DNA of 33,128 bases from an uncultured Eubacterium sp. Lineage in GTDB: Bacteria > Bacillota > Clostridia > Lachnospirales > Lachnospiraceae. Every line of letters starts with the position of its first letter. Within the stretch, counting starts at the first letter, position 1. The stretch spans positions 1 through 33,128 of the forward strand of contig CAJTMV010000044.1 of the NCBI GenBank assembly GCA_910577225.1, given 5' to 3'. Positions 26,253 to 33,128 of this stretch are shown piece by piece. Made by a program: the position numbers and the translations under genes. Under the pieces are notes generated by a model. It did not search any database, was not told where the DNA came from, and worked only from the letters and a program-made list of their open reading frames with translations.

Positions 26253-27457
26253 ATGGAGATTTTGTCAATTGCATTTTTGCTATTTGTAATGGCTGGCGTT
26301 ATTTTTTATTATATCGTACCTAAAAGCTGGCAATGGAAGGTTCTTCTGTTATGGAGTGTCTTTTTTTATCTGAGCGCTTCTGCAAAGGCTGTTATGTTTC
26401 TGACGATTTCAGTATTGACTACGTACTATGCCGGAATATGGATAGAAAAGCGTGAACAGAACAAAAAGACGATACTGATAATTACAGTATTATGCAATGT
26501 CCTGCTTTTCGTATTTCTTAAATATGTGACAATAGAAAGCGGCATTTTTAGCTGGCTATTGCATAAAAGAGGAATAGAATGGGATTCGGCTGCGTTTCAG
26601 GGGCTGATTCCGATGGGAATTTCTTTTTATACGCTTATGGCGGTTGGATATGTCGCAGATATTTATCACAAGAAAATCGAAGCAGAAAAAAATCTGGCAA
26701 AATATACGCTTTTTCTCATATTTTTTCCACATATACTGCAGGGGCCGATCGGAAGGTATCAGGAACTGAAAACAGAACTTTTTTCAGTAAAAAACTGGAA
26801 TGGCAGGCGATGCATCAGCGGTATGGAGCTTATGATTTACGGTTATTTTAAGAAAATGGTGCTTGCAGACAGAGCGGCGATATTTGTCAATCAGGTTTAG
26901 CAAAATATTTGAATTTACTGCTTACATTTTCTGTCAGCGGTATCTGGCACGGGAAAGGATTACATTTCTTTGTCTGGGGACTATTACACGCGGTATATCA
27001 GATTTTCGGAGAAATACTGCTGCCGATTCGGACATGGATCAAAGAAAAACTGCAGATATCTGATCATACGTTTGGTACGAAGCTGCTTCAGGTGTTTATC
27101 ACGTTTCATCTCGTAAACTTTGCATGGATTTTTTTTCGGATAGAAAGTGTAACAGGAGCATTGTATATGATTCGAAACATGTTCACGCGGATGAATCCAT
27201 GGGCGTTTTTTGACCAGTCTTTGTATGGTTATGGTCTTGGTGCGCGTGATTTTACGCTGCTTTTTTTGGGAATTACAGGAACGTTTCTGATTGAACTGAT
27301 ACAATATAAAAAGCCTGCATATCTTACAAAAAAATTCCATGAACAGCATGGCTGTTTCCGATATGGAGTTGTAATGTTTGGGATATTTTCAATTATTATA
27401 TTTGGAATCTATGGGATGGGTTACGACCCTGGTGAATTTATATATGGACAATTTTAA
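26253..27457 (+). pseudogene. MBOAT O-acyltransferase (AlgI/PatB-like), internal deletion and frameshift
   Basis: The first part, ATG 26253 to TAG 26900 (215 aa, with AGGAGG 6 bases upstream), covers the N-terminal half with PMGISFYTLMAVGYVADIY, FFPHILQGPIGRY and KKMVLADRAAIFVNQV. The second part resumes in another frame at about 26900 with AKYLNLLLTFSVSGIWHGKG and runs to 27457. In intact homologues roughly 95 residues lie between these blocks, including the catalytic-region motif around DFWRRWH. That stretch is absent and the frame is shifted, so a functional enzyme is not expected, although the WHG histidine survives. The intact gene would have O-acylated the glycan together with the SGNH protein upstream. 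Confidence 0.88.
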
Positions 27458-27478
27458 TACGAAAGGAGCATGCGGGAT

Positions 27479-28183
27479 ATGAAATTATCGATTGTAATTC
27501 CGTGTTATAACGAAGCAGAAAATATTCCTCTGATACTACGCCGTTTTCAACGGGTAATCGACAGAGACGATATTGAGGTAATTTTGGTAGATAACGGTTC
27601 GAATGACAAAACAAGTCTGGTAATGAAGGAACTGTTGCCGGAGTATTCTTTTGCAAAAAGCGTTCGTGTAAAAGTGAATCGTGGATACGGTTACGGAATC
27701 AGAAAAGGATTACAGTCGTGCAGCGGAAAGTTTCTTGGGTGGACACATGCAGATATGCAGACAGATCCTGCAGATTTGATAAAAGCATTACATATTATTG
27801 AAAAAAATCATGACAGAGAGGATTTGCTGGTAAAGGGCAGGCGAAGGGGCAGACCGTTAGCAGACTGTTTTTTTACAGCTGGCATGAGTATTTTTGAAAC
27901 CGTTTATCTCGGCCGGAAACTGGTTGATGTCAATGCACAGCCCAACGTGTTTAGTCGGAAATTTTATGAAACATGGAAACATCCGCCAACGGATTTTTCT
28001 CTGGATTTGTACGTATTGTTTATGGCTCAGAAGAAAAAGCAGAAAATTATACGGTTTGACGTTGTATTTCCGAAAAGAATCCATGGAACCTCTCATTGGA
28101 ACAACGGACTGTCCGCGAAAGCAAAATTTATCAGAAGAACAGCTGAATTTAGCAGAAAATTGAAAAAGGAGGGAATTCGTTAA
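27479..28183 (+). CDS. Soluble DPM1-like glycosyltransferase family 2
   Basis: This 234-aa GT-A enzyme begins MKLSIVIPCYNEAENIP, with VDNGSNDKT near residue 38 and WTHADMQTDP (DxD equivalent) near residue 90. A GRRRGRPLADCFFTAG block follows, as in polyprenol-phosphate hexose synthases, but no C-terminal TM helices are present. ATG 27479 is preferred over 27470 because AAAGGAG is only one base from the latter and 10 from the former. It may make a second lipid-linked sugar donor for the GT-C-kinase protein. Its stop overlaps the next start (TAATG). Confidence 0.88.
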   Translation: MKLSIVIPCYNEAENIPLILRRFQRVIDRDDIEVILVDNGSNDKTSLVMKELLPEYSFAKSVRVKVNRGYGYGIRKGLQSCSGKFLGWTHADMQTDPADLIKALHIIEKNHDREDLLVKGRRRGRPLADCFFTAGMSIFETVYLGRKLVDVNAQPNVFSRKFYETWKHPPTDFSLDLYVLFMAQKKKQKIIRFDVVFPKRIHGTSHWNNGLSAKAKFIRRTAEFSRKLKKEGIR

Positions 28184-28788
28184 TGGAGTATATTGCGCAC
28201 AGAATCAATACATTGGAACAGCTGCGAAAACTGCCGGTGCAGTATGGAGCCGAACTGGATCTGCGGGATGATCTGACAGGAAGGATCTATATCAGCCATC
28301 ATCCGTTTGAAGACGGAGAAAATTTCGAAGATTATCTTAGGGAATACCATCATGGTACAATGATATTGAATATTAAGAGTGAACGGATCGAGCATCGTGT
28401 GATGGAACTCATTAAGAACTATCATGTAAAAAACTATTTCTTTTTAGACTGTTCGTTTCCAATGATTCATTTATTGTCAGAAGCGGGTGAGAAAAACATC
28501 GCGGTTCGATATTCCGAGTATGAAGGGATGGATACGATCGCAGCCATGGCAGGAAAAGTGGACTGGATATGGGTAGATACGTTTCACACATTACCGATAG
28601 ACCATACGACATTTATGCGAATGAAAGAAATGGGATATCAGCTGTGTCTTGTATCTCCGGAACTGCAGGGACAGCCAGAAAAGGCAGAATTATATATGCA
28701 ACAGATCCAAGCGGAGGGGATACGGTTTGACGCTGTATGCAGTAAAATGGATATGATAGAAAAATGGATGGGATGGGAACGAATCTGA
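28183..28788 (+). CDS. GDPD-like phosphodiesterase (compact)
   Basis: This 201-aa protein has the catalytic pattern of glycerophosphodiester phosphodiesterases: AHR with His6, ELD with Glu24 and Asp26, and SHH with His39/40, followed by LNIKSE, FLDCSF and WVDTF strands of a TIM barrel. It is shorter than the usual 240-280 residues. There is no signal peptide, so it should act in the cytoplasm. AAAGGAGGG precedes ATG 28183. As the last gene of the operon it may hydrolyse or rearrange a phosphodiester on the activated substituent; a glycerophosphate-type group is a guess from family alone. Confidence 0.72.
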   Translation: MEYIAHRINTLEQLRKLPVQYGAELDLRDDLTGRIYISHHPFEDGENFEDYLREYHHGTMILNIKSERIEHRVMELIKNYHVKNYFFLDCSFPMIHLLSEAGEKNIAVRYSEYEGMDTIAAMAGKVDWIWVDTFHTLPIDHTTFMRMKEMGYQLCLVSPELQGQPEKAELYMQQIQAEGIRFDAVCSKMDMIEKWMGWERI

Positions 28789-28800
28789 ATTTGCACGCAG

Positions 28801-28843
28801 AGGTCTGGTCATACAGGAATATGTATGGCCAGACTATTTTTTT
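28801..28843 (+). terminator. Strong terminator at end of polysaccharide operon
   Basis: GGTCTGGTCATAC (28802-28814) pairs with GTATGGCCAGACT (28823-28835) with G-U wobble, followed by ATTTTTTT. It begins 13 bases after the last stop codon and closes the 25-kb transcription unit. Confidence 0.9.
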
Positions 28844-28933
28844 GTATGCCTGATTGTTTGCGGTGTATGTGAATCTCAGCCGTTTTCAGAGGATTGGATA
28901 TTATCTGATCACTCATAAAGTCTGTAAAATACC

Positions 28934-28961
28934 TTGTAATATCTGAAAGAAAAGTTATAAT
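28934..28961 (+). promoter_or_regulatory. Vegetative-type promoter upstream of HD gene
   Basis: TTGTAA (28934-28939), a 16-base spacer and a perfect TATAAT (28956-28961). Transcription would start near 28968, about 215 bases before the HD gene start, and meets a terminator after about 110 bases. Confidence 0.7.
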
Positions 28962-29029
28962 AGACATGGATATAGAAAAATGGGTCTGACAGAATGATAG
29001 GAAGAACAGATAAATACACTTCGTGGAGA

Positions 29030-29082
29030 ATGTATCCCAAATCTCATCAACATCGTCCGGATGCAATTTGGGATACATTTTT
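29030..29082 (+). terminator. Leader terminator / attenuator before HD gene
   Basis: A perfect 13-bp stem (29030-29042, ATGTATCCCAAAT, with 29066-29078) around a 23-base loop is followed by T-rich sequence (29078-29082). It lies between the promoter at 28934 and the HD gene, so it either ends a short RNA or is an attenuator. A second structure follows: TTCAGG 29102-29107 with CCTGAA 29141-29146, enclosing TCCGC-TCT-GCGGA (29122-29134). Confidence 0.75.
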
Positions 29083-29184
29083 GTAAAGCAGAGGCGCAGC
29101 TTTCAGGTATGATTGTTCAGATCCGCTCTGCGGAACGGAGCCTGAATTTACGTGAATTTTGCAAAGTCAGGAAGGGAGAAAGAA

Positions 29185-29667
29185 ATGAGAAGATTAAAGG
29201 AACTAAGAGAATATATGGACAAGAGATTAAGCAGCATTGCAGATGAAGACAAACGGAACGGAGCGTTTGTGCATCTCTACGGAGTATCTCTTGCGGCTGT
29301 GATGCTTGCGAAAAAAAGAGGGTTTGATCCGGAAATCGCAGCGATGGCAGCGATGCTTCACGACCTGTATGCCTATCAGTCCGGTTCCTATGAAGATCAC
29401 GCGCATAAAGGTGCAGAGCTTGCAAGGGAGGTACTTTTGGAACTGGCGCTGACAGATGCGGAGGAGACGGAGACGATCTGTTCTGCTATCTGCCATCATG
29501 ATGACAAGCTGACGGTGGATGGACAGATGGACGAGCTGTTAAAGGATGCGGATGTGATACATCACTGTATGAATGATCCGTCCAAAGGCATAAAGGAAAA
29601 AGAACGGGCAAGATACGAAAGCATATGTCAGGAGTTTGGGATGGTGGCAAATAATGTCAGTGAATAG
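29185..29667 (+). CDS. HD-domain phosphohydrolase
   Basis: This 160-aa soluble protein has His near residue 30 (FVHLYG), the HD doublet in MLHDLYAY (residues about 60-61), SAICHHDDK near 103 and a later Asp in LKDADVIHH, together forming the metal-binding set of the HD superfamily. Short family members are predicted nucleotidases or phosphatases; the substrate is unknown. ATG 29185 is chosen because GGGAGAAAG lies just upstream. It follows a structured leader with its own promoter and is separate from the polysaccharide operon. Confidence 0.85.
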   Translation: MRRLKELREYMDKRLSSIADEDKRNGAFVHLYGVSLAAVMLAKKRGFDPEIAAMAAMLHDLYAYQSGSYEDHAHKGAELAREVLLELALTDAEETETICSAICHHDDKLTVDGQMDELLKDADVIHHCMNDPSKGIKEKERARYESICQEFGMVANNVSE

Positions 29668-30043
29668 GACAATGATAAATCTGCTGGAACCTGCCATACG
29701 AGCAGGCAGATGGCTGGGTTCCTGCCTGAACTGAACGACAGCGTATGTGAGAACAAATATTTATGAAGAAAAAAGCGAACCGCCGTACGATGGACGTTAT
29801 CCGCCATATGCGGCGGTTTGCCATTTCCGCAGGCAGGGCGGCCTGATAATGAAAATTACACGGAATCCGGGGAAGTTAGAGAGAATATGCTGACACGACC
29901 AGTATCGGCTGTGTGCTTATAGTCATTTTATGCAATTTATGGGAGTTTCGTGCAATTTATAGTTACCTGGTGCAATCTGGGTTAGAAATCGGGCGGTATC
30001 TGCCGATAGATTTTATAGATAAAAGCAAAGGAGAGTGCAGATT
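29668..30043. other. Intergenic region with hairpins, no gene
   Basis: The 376 bases between the HD gene and the next CDS hold no credible ORF. There are two imperfect stems: GGAACC...GGTTCC with inner TGCC/GGCA (about 29679-29723), and AACCGCCG (29778-29785) with CGGCGGTT (29811-29818). Neither has a T-run. The three-copy repeat at 29931-29980 lies near its end. Confidence 0.6.
29931..29980. repeat. Three direct repeats TGCAATTTAT at exact 20-base period
   Basis: TGCAATTTAT at 29931-29940 and 29951-29960, and TGCAATCTGG at 29971-29980, each separated by 10 unrelated bases. The 20-base period puts the copies on about the same DNA face. They end 63 bases before the start codon at 30044. They may be operator iterons, or the multiply repeated terminus of a lost IS21-type element. 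Confidence 0.6.
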
Positions 30044-31090
30044 ATGAATATCGATTACAGCCAGTTTTACAGAGGGACAACAAATATCCCGACATATGGA
30101 AGCGGTGCGCATCAGAAGAGCACCCTTGTAAAATATGAATTCAACACAACGGATGCGCATGGCAACAAGGTCATGGATAAGATGTCAAAGGAAGAAACCC
30201 TGCAGGCGATGAAGGACATCCGCTCACAGTATGGGGATGCGGTCATTGTGGAATTTTCAGGAGATGGCATGGCAGCTCTTGTGGAAGGCAGGAAGGGCAG
30301 TATGGCGCCGGAAAATCAGGAGGCAATGGAGACAAAAAATGCGGCGTTCCAAAAGGATATCGTGCAGGTTGACATTTCTCTAAACGACCTTCCGGCATAT
30401 TCGGGGATGTATGGCGCAGACAAGGCGGTTGCATCTGCATTGGAAAATTGCAGCAAAGAGGAGCAGGGATTTGTGTATGATATCATCCGGCAGAATTTCC
30501 TTGTCGAAAACAGAGGCTCCATGACGGAGGAGGAACGGCAGGCGAACATTTCACTCGGCATGAAGAAAGCGGCATATGCGGCGGAGAACTTTATACCGGA
30601 GGAAAACAGAAAATCATTCCTGGCAGCAATGGAATCCATAGCGAAACTGGCAGGCGCAGGCACAGCCGACAGCAGCGGGAACATGGATTACGGCGTTGCA
30701 AAAGCCAGATACCTTGGCCATGGGAGTAATCTCGTCCAGACCACAAATGTATCTGACATGATGCGGACGATGGATAAAGACGCGTATGTCGAATACCAAA
30801 ATATAGACAAAAGCGAGGATGGCGGACTCAGGTCACTGAAATACCTTACAAACTGGTATGCAGGCGCAGTAAAGAAAGATCCTTTGATGGTTGATGCTTA
30901 CGAAAAACAGTCGGAGGAATATGTGGAGAAAAATGTGAAAGACCGAAAGCTGGATACAACCTTTGCAAAGATCAGGACGGAAAGCATGGCTGCTTTCACT
31001 GAAAGCCTGAAAATGTTCCAGAGTAACCATCCTAATTTCCTCTCATCTATCATAAACCGGGAACTGACATCGAAGTTTTGGGAATTTTAG
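30044..31090 (+). CDS. Unrecognised 348-aa protein
   Basis: An intact frame starts at ATG 30044 with AAAGGAGAG about 9 bases upstream; GTG 30035 is in frame but too near the ribosome site. No signal peptide or TM segment is visible. The protein is hydrophilic and mixed alpha/beta, opening MNIDYSQFYRGTTNIPTYG, with a conserved-looking N-terminal block (YEFNTTDAHGNKVMDKM, EETLQAMKDIRSQYGDAVIVEF), a middle region rich in Ala/Glu, and a C-terminal helical part. I do not recognise catalytic motifs and assign no function. No partner gene is coupled to it; the repeats upstream may regulate it. Confidence 0.75.
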   Translation: MNIDYSQFYRGTTNIPTYGSGAHQKSTLVKYEFNTTDAHGNKVMDKMSKEETLQAMKDIRSQYGDAVIVEFSGDGMAALVEGRKGSMAPENQEAMETKNAAFQKDIVQVDISLNDLPAYSGMYGADKAVASALENCSKEEQGFVYDIIRQNFLVENRGSMTEEERQANISLGMKKAAYAAENFIPEENRKSFLAAMESIAKLAGAGTADSSGNMDYGVAKARYLGHGSNLVQTTNVSDMMRTMDKDAYVEYQNIDKSEDGGLRSLKYLTNWYAGAVKKDPLMVDAYEKQSEEYVEKNVKDRKLDTTFAKIRTESMAAFTESLKMFQSNHPNFLSSIINRELTSKFWEF

Positions 31091-31159
31091 GCATAATTGA
31101 TGGTACAGCGATGGTAATGGCAGATGTGTTCGCATAGAGAGCCTGATCCTTTTTCAGTG

Positions 31160-31438
31160 ATGAAAATGGAAATGCTTTCAGTGTTAAAAAAGCTGAATGA
31201 TAGGTGAAATATAGTTGCCGGCTCATTTGTCGGAGTTTTTATTGGTCACGGAATATATGTGTTTTGGGATTATAAGACACATCCCGGTTTCTATGCCATG
31301 CAATCATCGCCATGATACACGGGTATTTTTATATATGGCATAGTTACGCTTGTTTTTCTGGCAGTGTTGCTCATTGTAAAGTTAAATTATTCGAAAAAAG
31401 ATAAAGACCGCGGCGAAGTATCACTAATAATCCAGTGA
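31160..31438 (+). pseudogene. Small two-TM membrane protein, broken by two TGA codons
   Basis: Reading one frame from ATG 31160 gives 92 codons with two internal TGA (after NDR and after QSSP), ending at TGA 31436. The translation is coherent: NIVAGSFVGVFIGHGIYVFW, DYKTHPGFYAMQ and YTGIFIYGIVTLVFLAVLLI give two TM helices with a conserved-looking loop, then a charged tail. Both stops fall where tryptophan would fit, consistent with TGG-to-TGA mutations. It lies just before the C_GCAxxG_C_C gene. Confidence 0.65.
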
Positions 31439-31509
31439 GGGCAGGCGGGGCGGCATCCGAAACGTTTCGGCAGATTGGGAAATCGGGATGGTCAGAGAAA
31501 GGATATTTT

Positions 31510-31926
31510 ATGAAGGAACGTATAAAGAACCGGGTACATGAACTGTACTGGAAGGATGATATAAACTGTGCGAGGACAGCAATCATCTGTTTCAGTGAAT
31601 TATTTGACACTGCTGTTGAACCGCAAACAATCTGGTCTGCCGTTGGCTTGCATGGAGCCGGAGGATACAGAGCGCAGTGTGGGATTGTTGAAGGTACACT
31701 TATGTTCATAGGGATTTATCTTCACAGGCTGGGCAAAACAGAAAGTGAAATAGTATCTGCCTGTTATAATTTTGCATCTGCTTTTGAAAAAGCATTTGGC
31801 TCATTAAGATGTTTTGAACTACGCCCTATGGGTTTTTCAGAGAATGATCCGCCACATATGTGTGAAAATCTGACTTGTGATGGGATTGCATTTGCATATC
31901 AATATATTTTGCAGGTCATAAAGTAA
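31510..31926 (+). CDS. C_GCAxxG_C_C-family redox-type protein
   Basis: This 138-aa protein has the spaced cysteines of this putative redox/metal-binding family: NCARTA near residue 19, GAGGYRAQCGIVEG near 55, CYNFA, LRCFELRP near 100, and MCENLTC near 118. The family is common in anaerobes; its chemistry is poorly defined. The frame is open from 31435, but ATG 31510 with AGAAAGGA about 7 bases upstream starts at the family's N-terminus (MKERIKNRVHELY). The degraded membrane gene just upstream may have been its partner. Confidence 0.82.
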   Translation: MKERIKNRVHELYWKDDINCARTAIICFSELFDTAVEPQTIWSAVGLHGAGGYRAQCGIVEGTLMFIGIYLHRLGKTESEIVSACYNFASAFEKAFGSLRCFELRPMGFSENDPPHMCENLTCDGIAFAYQYILQVIK

Positions 31927-32317
31927 TATCCCCAATAACACACAGACGAACAAGCGCAGAGGCAGGAATTTTCATGAGTTTATCATACGCTGGCCGTTTT
32001 CCGTTGAAATATTTTATATACGCAGCTATTTCTTCCATAATATTTTCTCCTGGCAGATGAAAATCCGTAAACAGTTCTGATTTTATCCATCCGCTGATCG
32101 ATTCCATTGCTGTAATATTGTCTGCCAGAGCCGTTGTTTTCGGCGTCGGATCGCAGAAGCGCTTTTTCCAGTGGTAAAAGCTGTTTCTTTGAATGTGCAT
32201 AGTTTCATACAGCAGCCGAACCGGAAACTTACCGGACAGTTCCTGGATTATTTCATATTCCGGTTGTCGAAGGTTGTGACTGTTCTGTCCGCACCAGCTC
32301 CTTTCCCTCGTATCCTT
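31916..32317 (-). pseudogene. IS3-family transposase (OrfB), remnant with internal deletion
   Basis: On the minus strand, a frame open from 32317 to 31916 encodes an OrfB N-terminal region (EIIQELSGKFPVRLLYETM, RNSFYHWKKR, DPTPKT) joined directly to the C-terminal end of the rve/DDE domain (AMESISGWIKSELFTDFH ... EEIAAYIKYFNGKRPAY). About 170 catalytic-core residues, including the first two acidic residues of the DDE triad, are missing at the joint near 32100. It cannot be active. Its 3' end overlaps the last 11 bases of the C_GCAxxG_C_C gene. Confidence 0.8.
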
Positions 32318-32543
32318 TTACTGGCGGATATGGATAATTGTTACCGGACATTTCAATTTATCAATGATCAGTGAGGAGATGTTTTATTTTGTAACAAAGA
32401 AAATCCCGTATTTATGCTCGTTCTGGAGTTTCGCAAACGCCTGATATGGTGTATAATGGAAAAGCAGGAACGAAATAAAATGAAAAAAGGATACAGATGG
32501 GAATTGTGGTAATATAAAACGGAGAACATGGAGGATAATGAAA
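32318..32543. other. Intergenic region before sugar O-acetyltransferase; TATAAT only
   Basis: No ORF of note. A perfect TATAAT lies at 32452-32457, about 90 bases before the acetyltransferase start; the -35 position holds only TTTCGC, so the promoter is weakly supported. Confidence 0.4.
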
Positions 32544-33128
32544 ATGACAGAACAGGAAAAAATGAAGAACGGCTATTTATGGGATGACGACGAGGAGAAT
32601 ATGGCACTGCAGGCGCACGCAAAAAAACTTGTGCGGCAGTTCAACGCATTACCGCCGGAGGACATGGACGGACGGGCTGCGCTCCTTCCCAAACTGTTCG
32701 GAGAGGTCGGGAAAAATGTCTGGATTGTGCCGCCGCTTACGGCTGCGGTTGGCAAATATGTTTCGATTGGAGACGGCACTTATGCAAACATGAACCTGAC
32801 CCTGATCGATGACTGGAAAATTACGATAGGGAAAAATGTCCTGATCGGCCCTAATGTGACGTTGTGTACAACAGGGCATCCGGTTCATCCGAACCACCGG
32901 GCAGATGGTATGTATTCCTTCCCTGTTACGATTGGCGATCGTGTGTGGATCGGTGCAAACGTGGTCGTCCTGCCGGGGGTTACGATCGGGGAAAATTCCG
33001 TAATCGGGGCCGGCTCAGTCGTGACAAAGGATATACCGGCAAATGTGGTAGCATTCGGCAGTCCGTGTAAGGTATACCGAAAGATCGATGAGCATGACGG
33101 GGAATATTATTTTAAAGACAGGCGGTTC
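32544..33128 (+). CDS. Maltose/galactoside-type sugar O-acetyltransferase, 3' end outside window
   Basis: 195 codons are open to the window edge. The protein begins MTEQEKMKNGYLWDD, with a Mac-domain-like N-terminus (residues about 5-60), then left-handed beta-helix hexapeptide repeats (IGKNVLIGPNVTL, IGDRVWIGANVVVLPGVTIG, SVIGAGSVVTKDIP) and CTTGHPVHP with the catalytic His near residue 112, then AFGSPCKV. These features define the acetyl-CoA-dependent LacA/Maa group, which acetylates sugars in the cytoplasm. ATG 32544 has GGAGG 9 bases upstream; the ATG at 32538 is too close. It is unconnected with the polysaccharide operon. Confidence 0.92.
   Translation, partial: MTEQEKMKNGYLWDDDEENMALQAHAKKLVRQFNALPPEDMDGRAALLPKLFGEVGKNVWIVPPLTAAVGKYVSIGDGTYANMNLTLIDDWKITIGKNVLIGPNVTLCTTGHPVHPNHRADGMYSFPVTIGDRVWIGANVVVLPGVTIGENSVIGAGSVVTKDIPANVVAFGSPCKVYRKIDEHDGEYYFKDRRF

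Noticed and set aside
26909..27457. Independent gene starting at TTG 26909
   Set aside because: Its sequence is the C-terminal half of an MBOAT protein continuing the broken frame upstream; there is no ribosome site before TTG, so it is treated as part of the pseudogene.
31160..31438. TGA recoded as tryptophan or selenocysteine in the small membrane frame
   Set aside because: TGA ends many clearly real genes in this window in ATGA overlaps, and no SECIS-like hairpin follows the codons; simple nonsense mutation is enough.
1..33128. CRISPR arrays, tRNA or rRNA genes
   Set aside because: No regularly spaced repeat of 25-40 bases, no tRNA cloverleaf and no rRNA-like stretch was seen in a manual read; short repeats found are described separately.

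Overview
The window reads like the chromosome of a low-to-moderate-GC gut Clostridia, most likely Lachnospiraceae. The reasons are strong AGGAGG-type ribosome sites, frequent ATGA stop/start overlaps, the style of the chemoreceptor and the C_GCAxxG_C_C protein, and relics of insertion sequences common in that family. This is judged by eye; no database search was possible.

Layout. Positions 1-1220 are mobile-element debris: the 3' end of a tyrosine recombinase gene, a perfect 16-bp hairpin, a decayed ISAs1-family transposase, and a 138-bp MITE-like element with 13-bp terminal inverted repeats and a 6-bp target duplication. A methyl-accepting chemotaxis protein with its own terminator follows (1378-3465). 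From 3806 to 28843 runs one long co-directional surface-polysaccharide operon. It starts at a promoter overlapped by repeated ATAACATTT half-sites and a small HTH regulator, and ends at a strong terminator. Positions 28900-33128 are ordinary or accessory chromosome: an HD hydrolase behind a promoter plus early-terminator leader, a three-copy 20-bp-period repeat, an unrecognised 348-aa protein, a dead small membrane gene, a C_GCAxxG_C_C protein, an IS3-family relic on the minus strand, and a truncated sugar O-acetyltransferase.

How the operon may work. Cytoplasmic glycosyltransferases (GT4, GT2, GT4, a capsule-type GT-B-like protein with a coiled-coil tail, and a GT2-GT4 fusion) would build a chain that a two-component Wzm/Wzt-like ABC transporter exports. 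A DPM1-like GT2 and three multi-membrane GT-C-like proteins suggest decoration from lipid-phosphate sugars outside the membrane. A second block (class II aldolase, two tandem paralogous nucleotidyltransferases, a GT-C protein fused to a uridine-kinase-like domain, a methyltransferase, a NeuA-like cytidylyltransferase, a HAD phosphatase and a GDPD-like phosphodiesterase) looks like a pathway that makes and attaches an unusual nucleotide-activated substituent. No NeuB- or KdsA-type synthase is present. A DltD/AlgJ-like SGNH protein and an MBOAT O-acyltransferase broken by an internal deletion complete it.

The most notable observations are two identical G9 tracts (both coding Val-Gly-Gly-Gly), in the methyltransferase and at the start of the SGNH gene, which suggest phase variation; the GT-C/kinase fusion and its neighbouring activation cassette; the MITE; the operator array; and the leader of the HD gene.
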